Positions 44,379 to 54,957 of a stretch of DNA of 64,000 nucleotides are shown piece after piece. This stretch comes from Gammaproteobacteria bacterium 45_16_T64. GTDB taxonomy: Bacteria; Pseudomonadota; Gammaproteobacteria; Pseudomonadales; Ketobacteraceae. The DNA is taken from positions 124,001 to 188,000 of the forward strand of contig MABD01000037.1 in assembly GCA_002162955.1 (NCBI GenBank). The letters run 5' to 3'. Numbering within the stretch: the first letter of the stretch is position 1; the number at the start of each line of letters is the position of its first letter. A program made the translations under genes and the position numbers. A model generated the notes under the pieces. That model made no database searches. It worked only from the letters and a program-made list of their open reading frames with translations, and was not told the origin of the DNA.

Positions 44379-46460
44379 ATGAACCCTAAAGTACTCATCG
44401 TTGACGACATAAACGACAATATCTTCCTAATGGAGATTACGTTAGAAGATTTGCCGATATCCACCGACTCTGCCACTAGTGGCGAAGAGGCAATATCACT
44501 CGCCCAAAAAAATGAGTACGTCGCCATTTTGATGGACATCAATATGCCCGGCATGGATGGTTTTGAATGCATAAGACGTATTCGTGAAATACCAGGGCAT
44601 CAACTAACACCGGTCATATTCATCACGGCCGCAGGGAATATGGATGACTATGTTGAGCGGGGTTATGCCGTCGGTGCGATTGATTATCTCAACAAGCCCA
44701 TTGAAGAAAGAGTCATTTGTAGCAAGGTGAGCATCCTCATTTCCCTGTTTACCGAGCGAAAAAACAGCGAAGAAGCACTAAGAAAAGTCCAGCAGCTACA
44801 GCGACAACATGAGCAGCTGCTTAATTTCACTGCGGATGGCATCGTTGGGCTGGATACAGAGAACATTGTCACTTTTGCCAATACCGCCGCCTGCACATTA
44901 TTAACAGCAACCCTAAAATCAATCATTGGCCAGCCATTCAAGAATTTCATTGACCCATTGCTCGACGAGCAGCAATGGGAACAATCTGATTTTGTACAAA
45001 CGTTTAAAGAGGGCCAATGCAATCAAAGTGACAACACGTTTTTCTGGCGTAACCAACAAGCAAAATTCCCGGTTCAATACACCCAATCATCTATTGTTGA
45101 AGATGACATATTTCAAGGGGGTGTCGTCATCTTCCAGGATATATCTGAAAGAAAGGAAATCGAAAATCAACTGGTTAATCTGGCTAAATTCGATCAACTT
45201 ACCGGATTATCTAACAGGACTCTATATTGGGAATTCCTGGAAAAAGTTACCGCATATTCAAAACGCACTAATGATAATCTTTGTGTTATGTTTATTGATC
45301 TTGATCATTTCAAGGAGATTAACGATAGTCTAGGCCATGACGCGGGAGATCTGCTCCTTGTACAAGCAACAGAACGGCTCAAAAGCGTACTAAGAAATGC
45401 CGACCTTATATCGAGGTTGGGCGGCGATGAATTCGCTGTCGTCATTCAACAGCTAACCAATATCAATGATATTGCTACCGTCGCACAAAAAATTATTGAT
45501 GTCATCGCAGAGCCATTCTTTCTATTTGATAAAGAATCCTACATCGGTGCAAGCATAGGCATAGCGAGTTTCCCCGAACATGGAATGGATGCTACTACGC
45601 TAACCAAAGCCGCTGACACAGCCATGTATCATGCAAAACAACATGGTAGAAACACCTATAAGTTTTTCGATAACGATATGCACATGCGTATCCAGAGTCA
45701 TTTGGAGGTATCAAACGATTTACGCATTGCCATAAAACAGCAAGATTTAGAGCCCTACTACCAGCCTATCATAAAAATATCGGATCAAAAATTGAATGGT
45801 TTTGAGGCGCTAGTCCGATGGAATCACAAGGAAAAAGGGCTAGTCTCTCCAGGATTATTTATTCCTGTTGCTGAAGAATCTGGGCTGATTGAAGACATTG
45901 GAAACCTAATGCTACTGCTTGCAGGAAAACAAGCCAACGATTGGTTTTGTAATGAAACAGATATGACCATTGCCATTAACGTTGCCGCAAAACAACTAAA
46001 ACAAAAAGACTTTTCACAACAAATTTTACGACTCTTAGATAACCAACATATATCGCCACACTATATAAAACTCGAACTGACTGAATCGGCGCTGATGGAC
46101 GACCCAAACGATGTCATTCGACAACTTCATGAATTACGCGACGTCGGCATTACGATCGCCATCGATGATTTCGGCACAGGTTATTCTTCACTAAGCTATC
46201 TAAAGAAGTTTCCTATTGATTTTCTAAAAATCGATCAGAGTTTTGTACGGGAGATTGGTGAAGATAAAAATGACGAAGCTATCATTAATGCAATCATCCA
46301 AATGGCACATTCCCTTGGACTAAAAGTAATCGCAGAGGGAGTAGAAACAAAAGAGCAGCTCGGTTTTCTAAAAAATCTAGATTGCGATTACGCCCAAGGT
46401 TATCTATTCAGCAAACCCGTTCCCTGGCGTGAGGCAGAACAATTCTTGCCGATGCGATAA
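44379..46460 (+). CDS. Response regulator with PAS, GGDEF and EAL domains
   Basis: Domains: receiver (1-125, phospho-acceptor Asp53 in AILMDINMPGMDG, Lys in YLNKPIEER), PAS (about 140-265), GGDEF (about 270-430, intact SRLGGDEFAVVI) and EAL (about 440-690, intact EALVRW and DDFGTGYSSLSYL with LKIDQSF). Both c-di-GMP enzymes look active and are probably switched by phosphorylation of the receiver. No histidine kinase is adjacent. The stop codon lies within the 3' end of the convergent AraC gene, a 57-base overlap. The 693-residue length is close to FimX, but unlike FimX all motifs are intact, so it is a working enzyme and not an equivalent. Confidence 0.93.
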   Translation: MNPKVLIVDDINDNIFLMEITLEDLPISTDSATSGEEAISLAQKNEYVAILMDINMPGMDGFECIRRIREIPGHQLTPVIFITAAGNMDDYVERGYAVGAIDYLNKPIEERVICSKVSILISLFTERKNSEEALRKVQQLQRQHEQLLNFTADGIVGLDTENIVTFANTAACTLLTATLKSIIGQPFKNFIDPLLDEQQWEQSDFVQTFKEGQCNQSDNTFFWRNQQAKFPVQYTQSSIVEDDIFQGGVVIFQDISERKEIENQLVNLAKFDQLTGLSNRTLYWEFLEKVTAYSKRTNDNLCVMFIDLDHFKEINDSLGHDAGDLLLVQATERLKSVLRNADLISRLGGDEFAVVIQQLTNINDIATVAQKIIDVIAEPFFLFDKESYIGASIGIASFPEHGMDATTLTKAADTAMYHAKQHGRNTYKFFDNDMHMRIQSHLEVSNDLRIAIKQQDLEPYYQPIIKISDQKLNGFEALVRWNHKEKGLVSPGLFIPVAEESGLIEDIGNLMLLLAGKQANDWFCNETDMTIAINVAAKQLKQKDFSQQILRLLDNQHISPHYIKLELTESALMDDPNDVIRQLHELRDVGITIAIDDFGTGYSSLSYLKKFPIDFLKIDQSFVREIGEDKNDEAIINAIIQMAHSLGLKVIAEGVETKEQLGFLKNLDCDYAQGYLFSKPVPWREAEQFLPMR

Positions 46461-47489
46461 CGGGGTTTTTCCGGTCCAACGCTTGAAAGCACGCCTAAAA
46501 TTAGCCGTATCAGAAAATTGCAGGTTAGCGGCAATATCTGCGACGGTGTTCGACCGATCCGCCAATAACAAATCCGCTCGCTCTAACAAAATGGTTTCTT
46601 TTACCTTTTGATAACTGGTACCCAATGCGCTCAACTTTCTTTTTAACGTGCGTGGACTTATACATATCTCATCCGCAACCATCGCAAGGCTAAGAGGCGC
46701 TCGCAATTCAGTACCATACTGCCAACTATCTAACTCATAGTTGATTACTCGACGAACCCGAGTCACTAGGCTTTGACGAGCAGCAGCTCCAGCATATTCT
46801 CGTTGGCACTGTTGCATTGCCATCTGACATGTATAGGGATCACGATATTTCATCGGCAATTGTAAAAGAGCTGCGTCAATCGACATCTGGTTCACCGCGC
46901 AATTATAGTGTACGGGGTTTTGTAGGATTGCCTCATAAACGGTAGGGTAACCAGGGTCTGGATAAGCAAAGCGGAATTCACATTCAATATGCTCTGCTCC
47001 CAGCATCATTTTTGCATTGTTATAAACACCCGCATACAAACACTCAACCGCCAATGGTAATAGACGACCAGCCCCCCAAGCTTCGTGTGTTTGAAAACAC
47101 GCTTTTCCATCACTCACTTTCATATCAACCACCATCAGTGGCGACAAAGCCTTGTAATAAGCTAACTGTATTTCACACGCATCTGCTAATGTATCACTCG
47201 TCATTGCAGCAATCCCCATCATACCGTTGCTGGCAATATGCAAATATTTCCCCAAATGCAAACCCAATCCTTGCTTCGGGAATAGCTGTAACGAATTCAC
47301 GATCAACTGGGTATATTGGCCATAAGAAATATGCACAGAAAAGTCATCTAATTCATCACGAGTTATCCCTGTATTTGCCAACAATACATTGATATCAGTC
47401 CCCTCTTCCTGCATAAGTCGTATCAACCCTGCTGGATAGTTGTTTAGAGGAACCAGTTTGTCATCCGTATTGATTGTTTGTCGTCTCAC
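46404..47489 (-). CDS. AraC-family regulator with arabinose-binding-like N-terminal domain
   Basis: Residues 20-210 match the Arabinose_bd (PF12625) type sensor found in OruR/ArgR-like regulators (IRLMQEEGTDINVLL, LHLGKYLHIASNGMMGIAAMTSDTLADACE). The C-terminal 100 residues hold the AraC helix-turn-helix (SLAMVADEICISPRTLKRKLSALG and VADIAANLQFSDTANFRRAFKRWTG). Regulators of this kind control amino-acid, fatty-acid or lipase genes. The lipase-like lipoprotein gene starts 283 bases upstream in the divergent direction and is a reasonable target. The last 19 codons overlap the end of the convergent GGDEF-EAL gene. Confidence 0.87.
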   Translation of the reverse strand: MRRQTINTDDKLVPLNNYPAGLIRLMQEEGTDINVLLANTGITRDELDDFSVHISYGQYTQLIVNSLQLFPKQGLGLHLGKYLHIASNGMMGIAAMTSDTLADACEIQLAYYKALSPLMVVDMKVSDGKACFQTHEAWGAGRLLPLAVECLYAGVYNNAKMMLGAEHIECEFRFAYPDPGYPTVYEAILQNPVHYNCAVNQMSIDAALLQLPMKYRDPYTCQMAMQQCQREYAGAAARQSLVTRVRRVINYELDSWQYGTELRAPLSLAMVADEICISPRTLKRKLSALGTSYQKVKETILLERADLLLADRSNTVADIAANLQFSDTANFRRAFKRWTGKTPLSHRQELFCLTPGNGFAE

Positions 47490-47771
47490 ACTACACCTTC
47501 TGGCCTATTTAACCGCTTAAGCATAACAGCTTGCCAGGCCCTTTATAACCCTGTTGACCCGTAATAACCCCACCCAAAAAACAACCTAAGTCATTGATTT
47601 TATTATCACTCATGACGAGCAGAGCAAACCCGGTAACGTCTGCGTTATTAATCTTACCTTCCTTCGGTTCAATCTCGTCCCGTGGTGACCCTTATACCAA
47701 TATCAATCTCATAGGATACTTCCCCAAAATAAAAAAGAGCTAAGACGGCCATACAAAAAGGAATTATAACC

Positions 47772-49604
47772 ATGTCGGTGTCACATCACAGTAAGCAAGC
47801 ATCCACCTTACTAGCAGCGTTACTTTTTCTAGTCATACTTTCGACAATGCTAGGTTGTGATGGAGGCACATCGGGAGATAGTCCAAGTCGTTCGCAAACC
47901 CCTCCAGCACCGAACGATAATAATCAAGATCCTGACTCCAACCTCGAATTATCCGTGAACATTACAAAAGGCCTACTCTCTTCACCATTAACCAGTCAAT
48001 TCCCCGAACTACCGAGTGAATGCAACAATATTCAATTTCTACATTACACACCAACGCTCGACATTAATAACGAACCTTACCAAAGAGATACAAGAGACGC
48101 CGACAATATCTTCTTTTTTATGCCGGGGTTGCTCGCGGGGGCTGGAGCATTTAACTATTTTGCAGAGCAACTCGTGCTAGAAGCCCACCAGCAGCAGCAA
48201 GTGATCGAGGTATTCTCTGTTGACCGAAGAGATCAGTGTTTACGAGATACCAAAGGTTTAGAAGAGGCCGAAAAACAGCGGGACATCATGATAGCGGTTG
48301 ATTATTACTATAACGGTAGCGAAATTAACGGGGAACAATTCCAAGGAGTAAAGAAAAGCAAAGACTTACCTTGGTTAGCGGACATGGGATTAGGACTAGT
48401 TCAAGAAGATTTAATGTCCCTACTTCAACACTATGTCCCCGATCCTCTACAACGTCAGCAAAAAGTATTTATTGGCGGCCATTCTCTAGGGGGCTTACTC
48501 ACACATAGCTTCACCGGGTGGGATTTTGATGATGATATATCTACCACTGATGATGCAGGTTTTAATCAAGCAGCGGGGTTTATCAGACTCGATATCGACG
48601 TAACACCCAAACTAGCCGAGTTGGATAATCACTTAACCTATGGTCAAAACGGATTCGACGTAGACCAAAGTAATGCGGCAAATGTACGCTACCGAAATAA
48701 TCTAGACAAGTTAATTAGTGGTCGAAACTCACGTATTAACGCTTTGCCCGGCATTGATACAGAAACATTCTTCTTGCTTGAAATGGCCGCAATGGTTGCA
48801 CACTGGGCCCCAAAAGAAGAAGCATCGCTGCTCCAAGAACTTCCCATTGGCAGTACAACCAATCTCATGTTAAAACTCATTCACTCTGACTCTCTAGGTA
48901 ACTTTATTGGCAGTAACCCGGGTATTCGTGACTTCCGATATACCAACGAAGCACTATTGGGCATCATCTTTGACGATGACTTCATGCCAGTTAGCATCCT
49001 ACAAACAAGCCTTGGTTTTTTAGAGGGAGGATCCATTGAAACTAAGAGCTTTCCCGTCAACCCAACACTTTCTGCGATCATCGATTTTTTCGTCCCTGAT
49101 CTTGGTAATCTTCTCACTAAAGAACAACTCTATATCGCCACTGAACCTCAAACAGAGCAAGTAACATCGCCGCTTTATCAATGGCGCAATTTTGACATTA
49201 TCAGCAATGAAATCGACACACTCACAACGGAAGAAGAGGAGATGACCGATATCGCCAGTTTTGCTGAGAGCATCTACAAAGGTCCTGGCACATTCACCGA
49301 ATGGTATATGTCCGCACGCGTCCCACTTGAACTTGACATCATATCAGGCAGCACTCCAATCCAGGGCATTCCCTATTGGCATGCCAAAGCCGCCAGGGAA
49401 AAGCCATTACTCGAAATCGTAGGGGGGCGAGGGTTAGCTACCGTGAAAGATGATATAGAACCTCTAGGGCAATTGATTGTTGCCGCAGGGTATAACCACA
49501 TGGACCTGTTAACCGCATCAAATGAACATAAGGACAGGAGAGAAAACGAGGTAATTGCTCCCATTCTCGACTTTGCTCGTCAACACACATCTTCCGCCCC
49601 ATAA
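47772..49604 (+). CDS. Lipase/esterase-like lipoprotein
   Basis: The signal peptide ends in a lipobox at Cys29 (STMLGC), followed by a Ser/Pro/Asn-rich spacer, so the protein is predicted to be an exported lipoprotein. The catalytic fold is alpha/beta hydrolase: an FMPGLLAGAGAF oxyanion-like loop near 116-127, and GGHSLGGLL with nucleophile Ser238. A candidate histidine is near the C-terminus (GYNHMDLL). The acid is not obvious. Length 610 is large for a lipase, and residues 250-480 hold a helical insertion. Surface lipases of this kind hydrolyse esters or phospholipids outside the cell. The divergent AraC regulator may control it. A hairpin follows the stop. Confidence 0.8.
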   Translation: MSVSHHSKQASTLLAALLFLVILSTMLGCDGGTSGDSPSRSQTPPAPNDNNQDPDSNLELSVNITKGLLSSPLTSQFPELPSECNNIQFLHYTPTLDINNEPYQRDTRDADNIFFFMPGLLAGAGAFNYFAEQLVLEAHQQQQVIEVFSVDRRDQCLRDTKGLEEAEKQRDIMIAVDYYYNGSEINGEQFQGVKKSKDLPWLADMGLGLVQEDLMSLLQHYVPDPLQRQQKVFIGGHSLGGLLTHSFTGWDFDDDISTTDDAGFNQAAGFIRLDIDVTPKLAELDNHLTYGQNGFDVDQSNAANVRYRNNLDKLISGRNSRINALPGIDTETFFLLEMAAMVAHWAPKEEASLLQELPIGSTTNLMLKLIHSDSLGNFIGSNPGIRDFRYTNEALLGIIFDDDFMPVSILQTSLGFLEGGSIETKSFPVNPTLSAIIDFFVPDLGNLLTKEQLYIATEPQTEQVTSPLYQWRNFDIISNEIDTLTTEEEEMTDIASFAESIYKGPGTFTEWYMSARVPLELDIISGSTPIQGIPYWHAKAAREKPLLEIVGGRGLATVKDDIEPLGQLIVAAGYNHMDLLTASNEHKDRRENEVIAPILDFARQHTSSAP

Positions 49605-49611
49605 TACCTAT

Positions 49612-49649
49612 CCCAAGCCGCCAGCATCCAACGAAGGTGGTGGCTTGGG
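49612..49649 (+). terminator. Stem-loop after the lipoprotein lipase gene
   Basis: CCCAAGCCGCCA (49612-49623) and TGGTGGCTTGGG (49638-49649) form a 12-bp stem (one G-U) around 14 bases, 8 bases after the stop codon. No T run. Confidence 0.55.
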
Positions 49650-49720
49650 CTATACTACTATTGATCTCAGTGACAATTTTGAATGCCTAGAAAATTCAAA
49701 ATGAAATCAATAGGTTAACT

Positions 49721-52483
49721 TTGATTTACAAAACACAGTACCAATACCAACCAAATCGAACTGTTATCACGCCCTCCGCTCTATTCCCCTTAGGCGGGCG
49801 AAGGGATACTGCTTGGCCTTCCATTTTGTGGATATTCTTAGCCACCCTCATTATTAGCTCCAATATTTACGCCATAGAAATTAACGATAATACGCAACAT
49901 GTGTCATTGGGAAAAAGCCTAACCTACTTTGAAGATATTGACGACATCTATACTTTCGATCAAATCCGGCAGCCTTCCTTTGCTCATCGTTTTTCCAAAA
50001 GCAATGAGGAGGTACTCAATTTTGGTCATACCCAATCAAGCTTTTGGATTCACTTTACTATTCATCACACAACACCCTTATCACAACAACCGCTACCCAC
50101 CGAGTCTTCCATACCAAACACCTGGATCTTAGAACTCGGTTTTGCCGCACTCAACATTGTTACCTTGTATGAAAAAGACAACACAACCGGCACGTTCAGC
50201 CACCGAGAAATTGGCTACGCGGTTCCTATAAACGCCCGAGAAATAGCGCACCATAATTTTGTCCTGCCTCTTACCATTCACCCCGGTGGGAATATTGAGT
50301 ACTACCTAAAGGTTTCGCGTAAAGGCGGTGCTGTTCAAGTCCCGTTAACACTATCATCACTCCGATACCATGAAAAGCATGATGCTCAAGTCGATTTCTT
50401 TTCAGGAATATACTACGGCATCATACTCGCAATGATCCTATATAACTTCTTTTTGATGCTATCTATCGGCGGTAGAAGCTATCTATATTACATTCTCTAT
50501 ATCAGCGGATTATCTGGAACTATTCTCTGCATGAGCGGTTACGGATTTCTTTATCTATGGCCAGAACATCCAGAAATAAACCAAAGAATACCCCAATTAT
50601 TTGCCACTTTCGCGGTACTAATGGGGGTAAAATTCATCCAACATTTTTTAAAGGTAAAGCGCTACAGCCAACGGGCTAACAATCTACTTATCACATTTGA
50701 GTACATCGGCTGGATAATTATTGCATCCATTATTTTATCACCGAACTTTCATAGCGCACCAAATGTGATATACGCAAATGTCGCGTCTCTTTTTACACCG
50801 TTTGTTGCTTATTATTGCTGGCGAAACGGATCTCGACCTGCTGGTTTCTTTCTCGTTGCCTGGAGTATGCTTTTTATTGGTGTTATAACCTACACCCTTT
50901 CACTACTAGGCTTTATAGAAAGTAATAATTACACTAATTACGGCATTCAACTCGGCGCTATTATTGAAGTGATACTTCTCTCTCTTGGTTTAGCGGACCG
51001 TATCAACTGGGAGCGAAAACAGAAATTTCAAGCCCTTCAAGACCAACATGATGCAATATTAAAACTCAGAAAAACAGAAGACCAGTTATTACATCGAGCA
51101 TTACACAGCAGCAGTACAGGGTTACCTAACAGAGCCCACCTAGAAAGAACAATCGAACGCTGTTTACTGGAAAACGACCAAAAAAATATCGGTATATTCC
51201 TAATATCGCTCAACAGATTTCATGAGTTTAACAAAACTTTTGGACACACCAATGGGAATAAGATTTTGTCGATACTGACCTCCCGACTCAGCGACTCCAC
51301 CAGTAAGATATCCGGCGCAATCACCATCGAGAACATTTCCGATAAGAAGCAATGTGTCGCCAAAGCCGAGGGAACCTGCTTCGCTTTTGCTATCAAGCTT
51401 GAATCTGAATTTGATGCAGCCAATTACGCCAACCATGTTATTCATGCGATGGAGCGCCCTTTTGAATTCCAGGAAATGTCATTCGAGATTGAAACCAGTA
51501 TTGGTATAACGGTTTATCCTGAACATGGAAACAATGTCGATGAGTTATTACGTAATGCGCAAATTGCGTTAGATTCCGCGGACAATACCCATGAAAAAGC
51601 CGTCATGTATTCTCCCTCTATCGACCCTTACAGCGCCAAAAGACTCAGCCTCATTGGAGAGTTGCGTCAAGCCATCGAAAACAACGACCTGTCCATTCAT
51701 CTGCAACCACAGATAAACCTGCAAACTCAACAGTTAATCGGGGCAGAAGTGTTAATACGCTGGACCCATGCGGAATATGGCTTCATCCCCCCAGATGAAT
51801 TCATTCCTTTAGCAGAAAAAACAGGTGTCATTCACCCACTCACACAGTGGATTTGTAAAACAGCATTTCAAACACTAGACCATCTCAACGCACAGAGCAT
51901 CAACCTTACACTATCGATCAATATTTCTGCCTGTAATTTACAAGACAAAAACTTCAAAGATAACGTGCTTGCGCTATCAGACACCTACAACACTCCGACC
52001 AATTCAATCATTTTAGAACTGACTGAAACAGCCGTGATGGTAAACCCCGAGGATGCATTACGTATTACCCAGGAACTCTCGGACAATGGCATCAAACTTT
52101 CCATCGACGATTTTGGTACGGGTTACTCGTCAATGGCCTATCTAAAACAACTGCCTGTCAAAGAGCTAAAGATCGACAGGTCCTTTGTGGTGGATATGGT
52201 GAACAATCAAGATGACCGCACCATTGTCGTTACTCTTTTACAAATGGGCCACAATATGGACTTAGAAATTGTCGCGGAAGGTATTGAAGACAAAGCAACC
52301 CTCACTCTATTGACACAACTCGGCTGCAACATAGCGCAGGGGTACTTTATCGCTCGCCCCATGCCCGTGGAGGACTTTATTGTATGGTGCAATGAGAATA
52401 GAGCCAAGTATCCGACTCAGCCTCTTAATGAACAATCACCTCCCACAGATCAGAAAAGCTCCTCCGTCCAAGCAAATCTTTAA
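49721..52483 (+). CDS. 7TM-DISM sensor with degenerate GGDEF and EAL domains
   Basis: After an N-terminal hydrophobic segment the layout is: 7TMR-DISMED2 extracellular sensor (about 60-205), seven transmembrane helices (about 215-425), short coiled coil (430-455), GGDEF-like domain (about 460-630) and EAL domain (about 640-890). The GGDEF signature is lost (AKAEGTCFAFAIK at that place). The EAL motif reads EVL, but the catalytic set is kept: INIS, ELTETA, DDFGTGYSSM, LKIDRSF and AEGIED. It is therefore probably a phosphodiesterase. DISMED2 domains bind carbohydrates or other small external ligands. The start is a TTG at 49721 with AGG upstream and no early ATG exists. Confidence 0.88.
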   Translation: MIYKTQYQYQPNRTVITPSALFPLGGRRDTAWPSILWIFLATLIISSNIYAIEINDNTQHVSLGKSLTYFEDIDDIYTFDQIRQPSFAHRFSKSNEEVLNFGHTQSSFWIHFTIHHTTPLSQQPLPTESSIPNTWILELGFAALNIVTLYEKDNTTGTFSHREIGYAVPINAREIAHHNFVLPLTIHPGGNIEYYLKVSRKGGAVQVPLTLSSLRYHEKHDAQVDFFSGIYYGIILAMILYNFFLMLSIGGRSYLYYILYISGLSGTILCMSGYGFLYLWPEHPEINQRIPQLFATFAVLMGVKFIQHFLKVKRYSQRANNLLITFEYIGWIIIASIILSPNFHSAPNVIYANVASLFTPFVAYYCWRNGSRPAGFFLVAWSMLFIGVITYTLSLLGFIESNNYTNYGIQLGAIIEVILLSLGLADRINWERKQKFQALQDQHDAILKLRKTEDQLLHRALHSSSTGLPNRAHLERTIERCLLENDQKNIGIFLISLNRFHEFNKTFGHTNGNKILSILTSRLSDSTSKISGAITIENISDKKQCVAKAEGTCFAFAIKLESEFDAANYANHVIHAMERPFEFQEMSFEIETSIGITVYPEHGNNVDELLRNAQIALDSADNTHEKAVMYSPSIDPYSAKRLSLIGELRQAIENNDLSIHLQPQINLQTQQLIGAEVLIRWTHAEYGFIPPDEFIPLAEKTGVIHPLTQWICKTAFQTLDHLNAQSINLTLSINISACNLQDKNFKDNVLALSDTYNTPTNSIILELTETAVMVNPEDALRITQELSDNGIKLSIDDFGTGYSSMAYLKQLPVKELKIDRSFVVDMVNNQDDRTIVVTLLQMGHNMDLEIVAEGIEDKATLTLLTQLGCNIAQGYFIARPMPVEDFIVWCNENRAKYPTQPLNEQSPPTDQKSSSVQANL

Positions 52484-52488
52484 TCCCC

Positions 52489-52830
52489 TCAGACGTCCAA
52501 CACCTCGTCAGTACGCGCAGCCATAATCAGATCGTTCTTGTGCAACCCATTCATTTCGTGACTCCACCAGGTAATCGTTACCCTCCCCCACTCAAGCAAT
52601 ATTGCTGGATGATGGCCCACGGATTCGGCAAGTTCACCCACCCGATTGGAAAATGCCATTGCTTGTTTAAAATTCTTAAAGCGATACTCTCGTTGCAATT
52701 GCATAACCCCCTCAACAACGATGACGCCCCACTCAGGAATTTTAGGCATTAACAGAGCCAGCTCTTCATCACTAATTTTTGGCGCATCAGCCCTACAGGC
52801 CTCACAGGACTCTTTGCTTAGCTCACCCAT
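52489..52830 (-). CDS. phhB: 4a-hydroxytetrahydrobiopterin dehydratase (PCD/PhhB)
   Basis: Pterin-4a-carbinolamine dehydratase recycles the pterin cofactor of aromatic amino-acid hydroxylases. The 113-residue product shows the fold's conserved elements: [40 protein letters not shown] with the active-site histidines, and [22 protein letters not shown] set the start at ATG 52830, with GGAG 7 bases upstream, giving [18 protein letters not shown]; the 52848 start would add six residues. The N-terminal Cys pair (CEAC) is common in proteobacterial PhhB. The partner phenylalanine hydroxylase (phhA) is not in the window, so the exact role is inferred. Confidence 0.92.
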   Translation of the reverse strand: MGELSKESCEACRADAPKISDEELALLMPKIPEWGVIVVEGVMQLQREYRFKNFKQAMAFSNRVGELAESVGHHPAILLEWGRVTITWWSHEMNGLHKNDLIMAARTDEVLDV

Positions 52831-53113
52831 GGATATTCTCCCTATCAAATTGGTTAACCTAAATAATAAACATAGATAGATAGTAACCTAAATTTACACA
52901 TCGCGCCCATACCGACACAAACACACAACCTTTCACCACGAAGGGTTAACCACTGGGTTAAATCAATCACTTAGCAAAGACAAATTACCGCTATTGACCA
53001 AATCGGCAGTGACCATGGTGATTATTGCCAATGTAATGAATCAACGTTCCGGCACACTACCACCCTTAAGAAATACACCCCAAAAACAACATTCGGTAGT
53101 AGAGAGATAGGTT

Positions 53114-54934
53114 ATGCCTGAGTATAAAGCTCCCCTGAAAGACATGGACTTTCTAATCAACGACGTGCTTGATTTCGAAAGCCACTACAAAACGTTCCCT
53201 GAGGGCGCAGAAGCAACCCCAGATATGATTGATGCGATACTATCTGAATGCGCAAAATTCTGTGAAAACGTGCTTTCGCCCATCAATCACTCGGGTGACA
53301 AAGAAGGCTGTACACTAGAAGACGGAAAAGTAACCACTCCAAAGGGCTTTAAAGAAGCTTATCAGCAATTCGTGGACGGTGGATGGCAGTCTCTTTCTCA
53401 CCCAGTAGAATATGGCGGCCAAGGGCTACCGCTTTCGCTGGGAGTATTAAAGTCAGACATGATTGGTACTGCAAACTGGTCCTGGGGCATGTACCCTGGT
53501 CTTAGCATGGGCGCCATGAACACTATATACATGCATGGCACCGAAGAACAAAAGCAAACCTACCTGGTTCCTCTTACCCACGGCACATGGACTGGCACAA
53601 TGTGCCTGACAGAGCCTCAGTGTGGCACCGACCTTGGCCAGGTTAAAACCAAAGCAGAACCAAACGGTGATGGTAGCTACGCAATCAGCGGTACGAAGAT
53701 ATTCATTTCTGCCGGTGATCATGACTTTACCGACAACATCATCCACGTTGTTCTCGCTCGGCTTCCGAATGCGCCCTCCGGTACTCGTGGAATATCCCTA
53801 TTTATCGTACCGAAGTATGTGGTTAATGACGACGGTAGCGTCGGTGAGTTTAACGAGGTAAGTTGTGGCTCACTGGAAGACAAGATGGGTATTAAGGCTT
53901 CAGCAACCGCTGTACTTAACTTTGATGGCTCGAAAGGTTATCTAATTGGCGCTGAAAACAAAGGCCTAGAGTGCATGTTCACCTTTATGAACACCGCGCG
54001 AGTAGGCACGTCACTTCAGGGTATCGGTGCTGCTGAACTCGCCTACCAAGGCTCATTACCTTATGCAAAAGACCGCCTATCCATGCGCTCTCTCAGCGGT
54101 AAGAAAGCGCCTGATAAGGTAGCCGACCCCATTATCGTCCACCCTGACGTGCGTCGCTTGCTACTGACTCAGCGAGCCATTGCCGAAGGTGGCCGTGCCA
54201 TGATCTATTACGCGGCCAAGCTCGCCGATAAGATGATGTATGGAAAAACCGAGAAAGCCAAAGAAAAAGCCGATGATATGCTTGGCTTGCTGACTCCAAT
54301 CCTCAAGGCTTTCCTGACGGAAACCGGGTTTGAAGCTGCGAACTCAGGTATGCAGGTATTTGGCGGTCACGGCTATATTAAAGAATGGGGCATGGAGCAA
54401 ATTGTTCGTGATGCTCGAATCTCTATGTTGTATGAAGGTACAACCGGTATTCAGGGCCTTGACCTATTAGGACGAAAGATTCTGCTTGGCGGCGGCAGCT
54501 CCTACAAAGTATTCACTAAAGAAATCATGGTGTTCTGTAAGGACTTCGGCTTGCTATCTCGCAACCCCCATAAGAAAGAGATGAATCAATTTATCTGGCC
54601 ACTCTTTAAGCACGTAGCAGCATGGCAGCAATACACTATACGCATTGCGCTAAAGGCAAAGAACGATCGCGATGCCGTTGGCGCCGCTTCCGTTGATTAC
54701 CTTATGTACTCAGGCTACATCACAATGGCGTACTTCTGGGCAATGATGGCGCAAAAGGCCTACGAAGGCTTGGCATCAGGAAAAGGCGACGCAGAGTTTT
54801 ACAAAGCAAAAATCCAAACCGCTGAATTCTACTACGAACGCCTACTACCGCGTACCAAAACGCTAGCCGACACGATGATGGCCAGCACAAAGAGCTTGAT
54901 GCAGATGGAAGAAGATCACTTCGAATTTCTATAA
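53114..54934 (+). CDS. Acyl-CoA dehydrogenase (long, with C-terminal domain)
   Basis: This FAD enzyme introduces a trans-2 double bond into acyl-CoA during beta-oxidation. The core has MCLTEPQCGTDLGQVKTKA (flavin binding), GTKIFISAGDHD and QVFGGHGYIKEWGMEQIVRDARI. The probable catalytic base is Glu in LYEGTTGIQGLDLLGRK. At 606 residues it belongs to the long type with an N-terminal helical extension and an extra C-terminal domain of about 120 residues, seen in several Pseudomonas FadE-like paralogues. Chain-length preference cannot be told. It is a single gene followed by a strong hairpin. AGGTT precedes the ATG. Confidence 0.92.
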   Translation: MPEYKAPLKDMDFLINDVLDFESHYKTFPEGAEATPDMIDAILSECAKFCENVLSPINHSGDKEGCTLEDGKVTTPKGFKEAYQQFVDGGWQSLSHPVEYGGQGLPLSLGVLKSDMIGTANWSWGMYPGLSMGAMNTIYMHGTEEQKQTYLVPLTHGTWTGTMCLTEPQCGTDLGQVKTKAEPNGDGSYAISGTKIFISAGDHDFTDNIIHVVLARLPNAPSGTRGISLFIVPKYVVNDDGSVGEFNEVSCGSLEDKMGIKASATAVLNFDGSKGYLIGAENKGLECMFTFMNTARVGTSLQGIGAAELAYQGSLPYAKDRLSMRSLSGKKAPDKVADPIIVHPDVRRLLLTQRAIAEGGRAMIYYAAKLADKMMYGKTEKAKEKADDMLGLLTPILKAFLTETGFEAANSGMQVFGGHGYIKEWGMEQIVRDARISMLYEGTTGIQGLDLLGRKILLGGGSSYKVFTKEIMVFCKDFGLLSRNPHKKEMNQFIWPLFKHVAAWQQYTIRIALKAKNDRDAVGAASVDYLMYSGYITMAYFWAMMAQKAYEGLASGKGDAEFYKAKIQTAEFYYERLLPRTKTLADTMMASTKSLMQMEEDHFEFL

Positions 54935-54957
54935 ACCCATCCGCTAAACTCGGAAAA

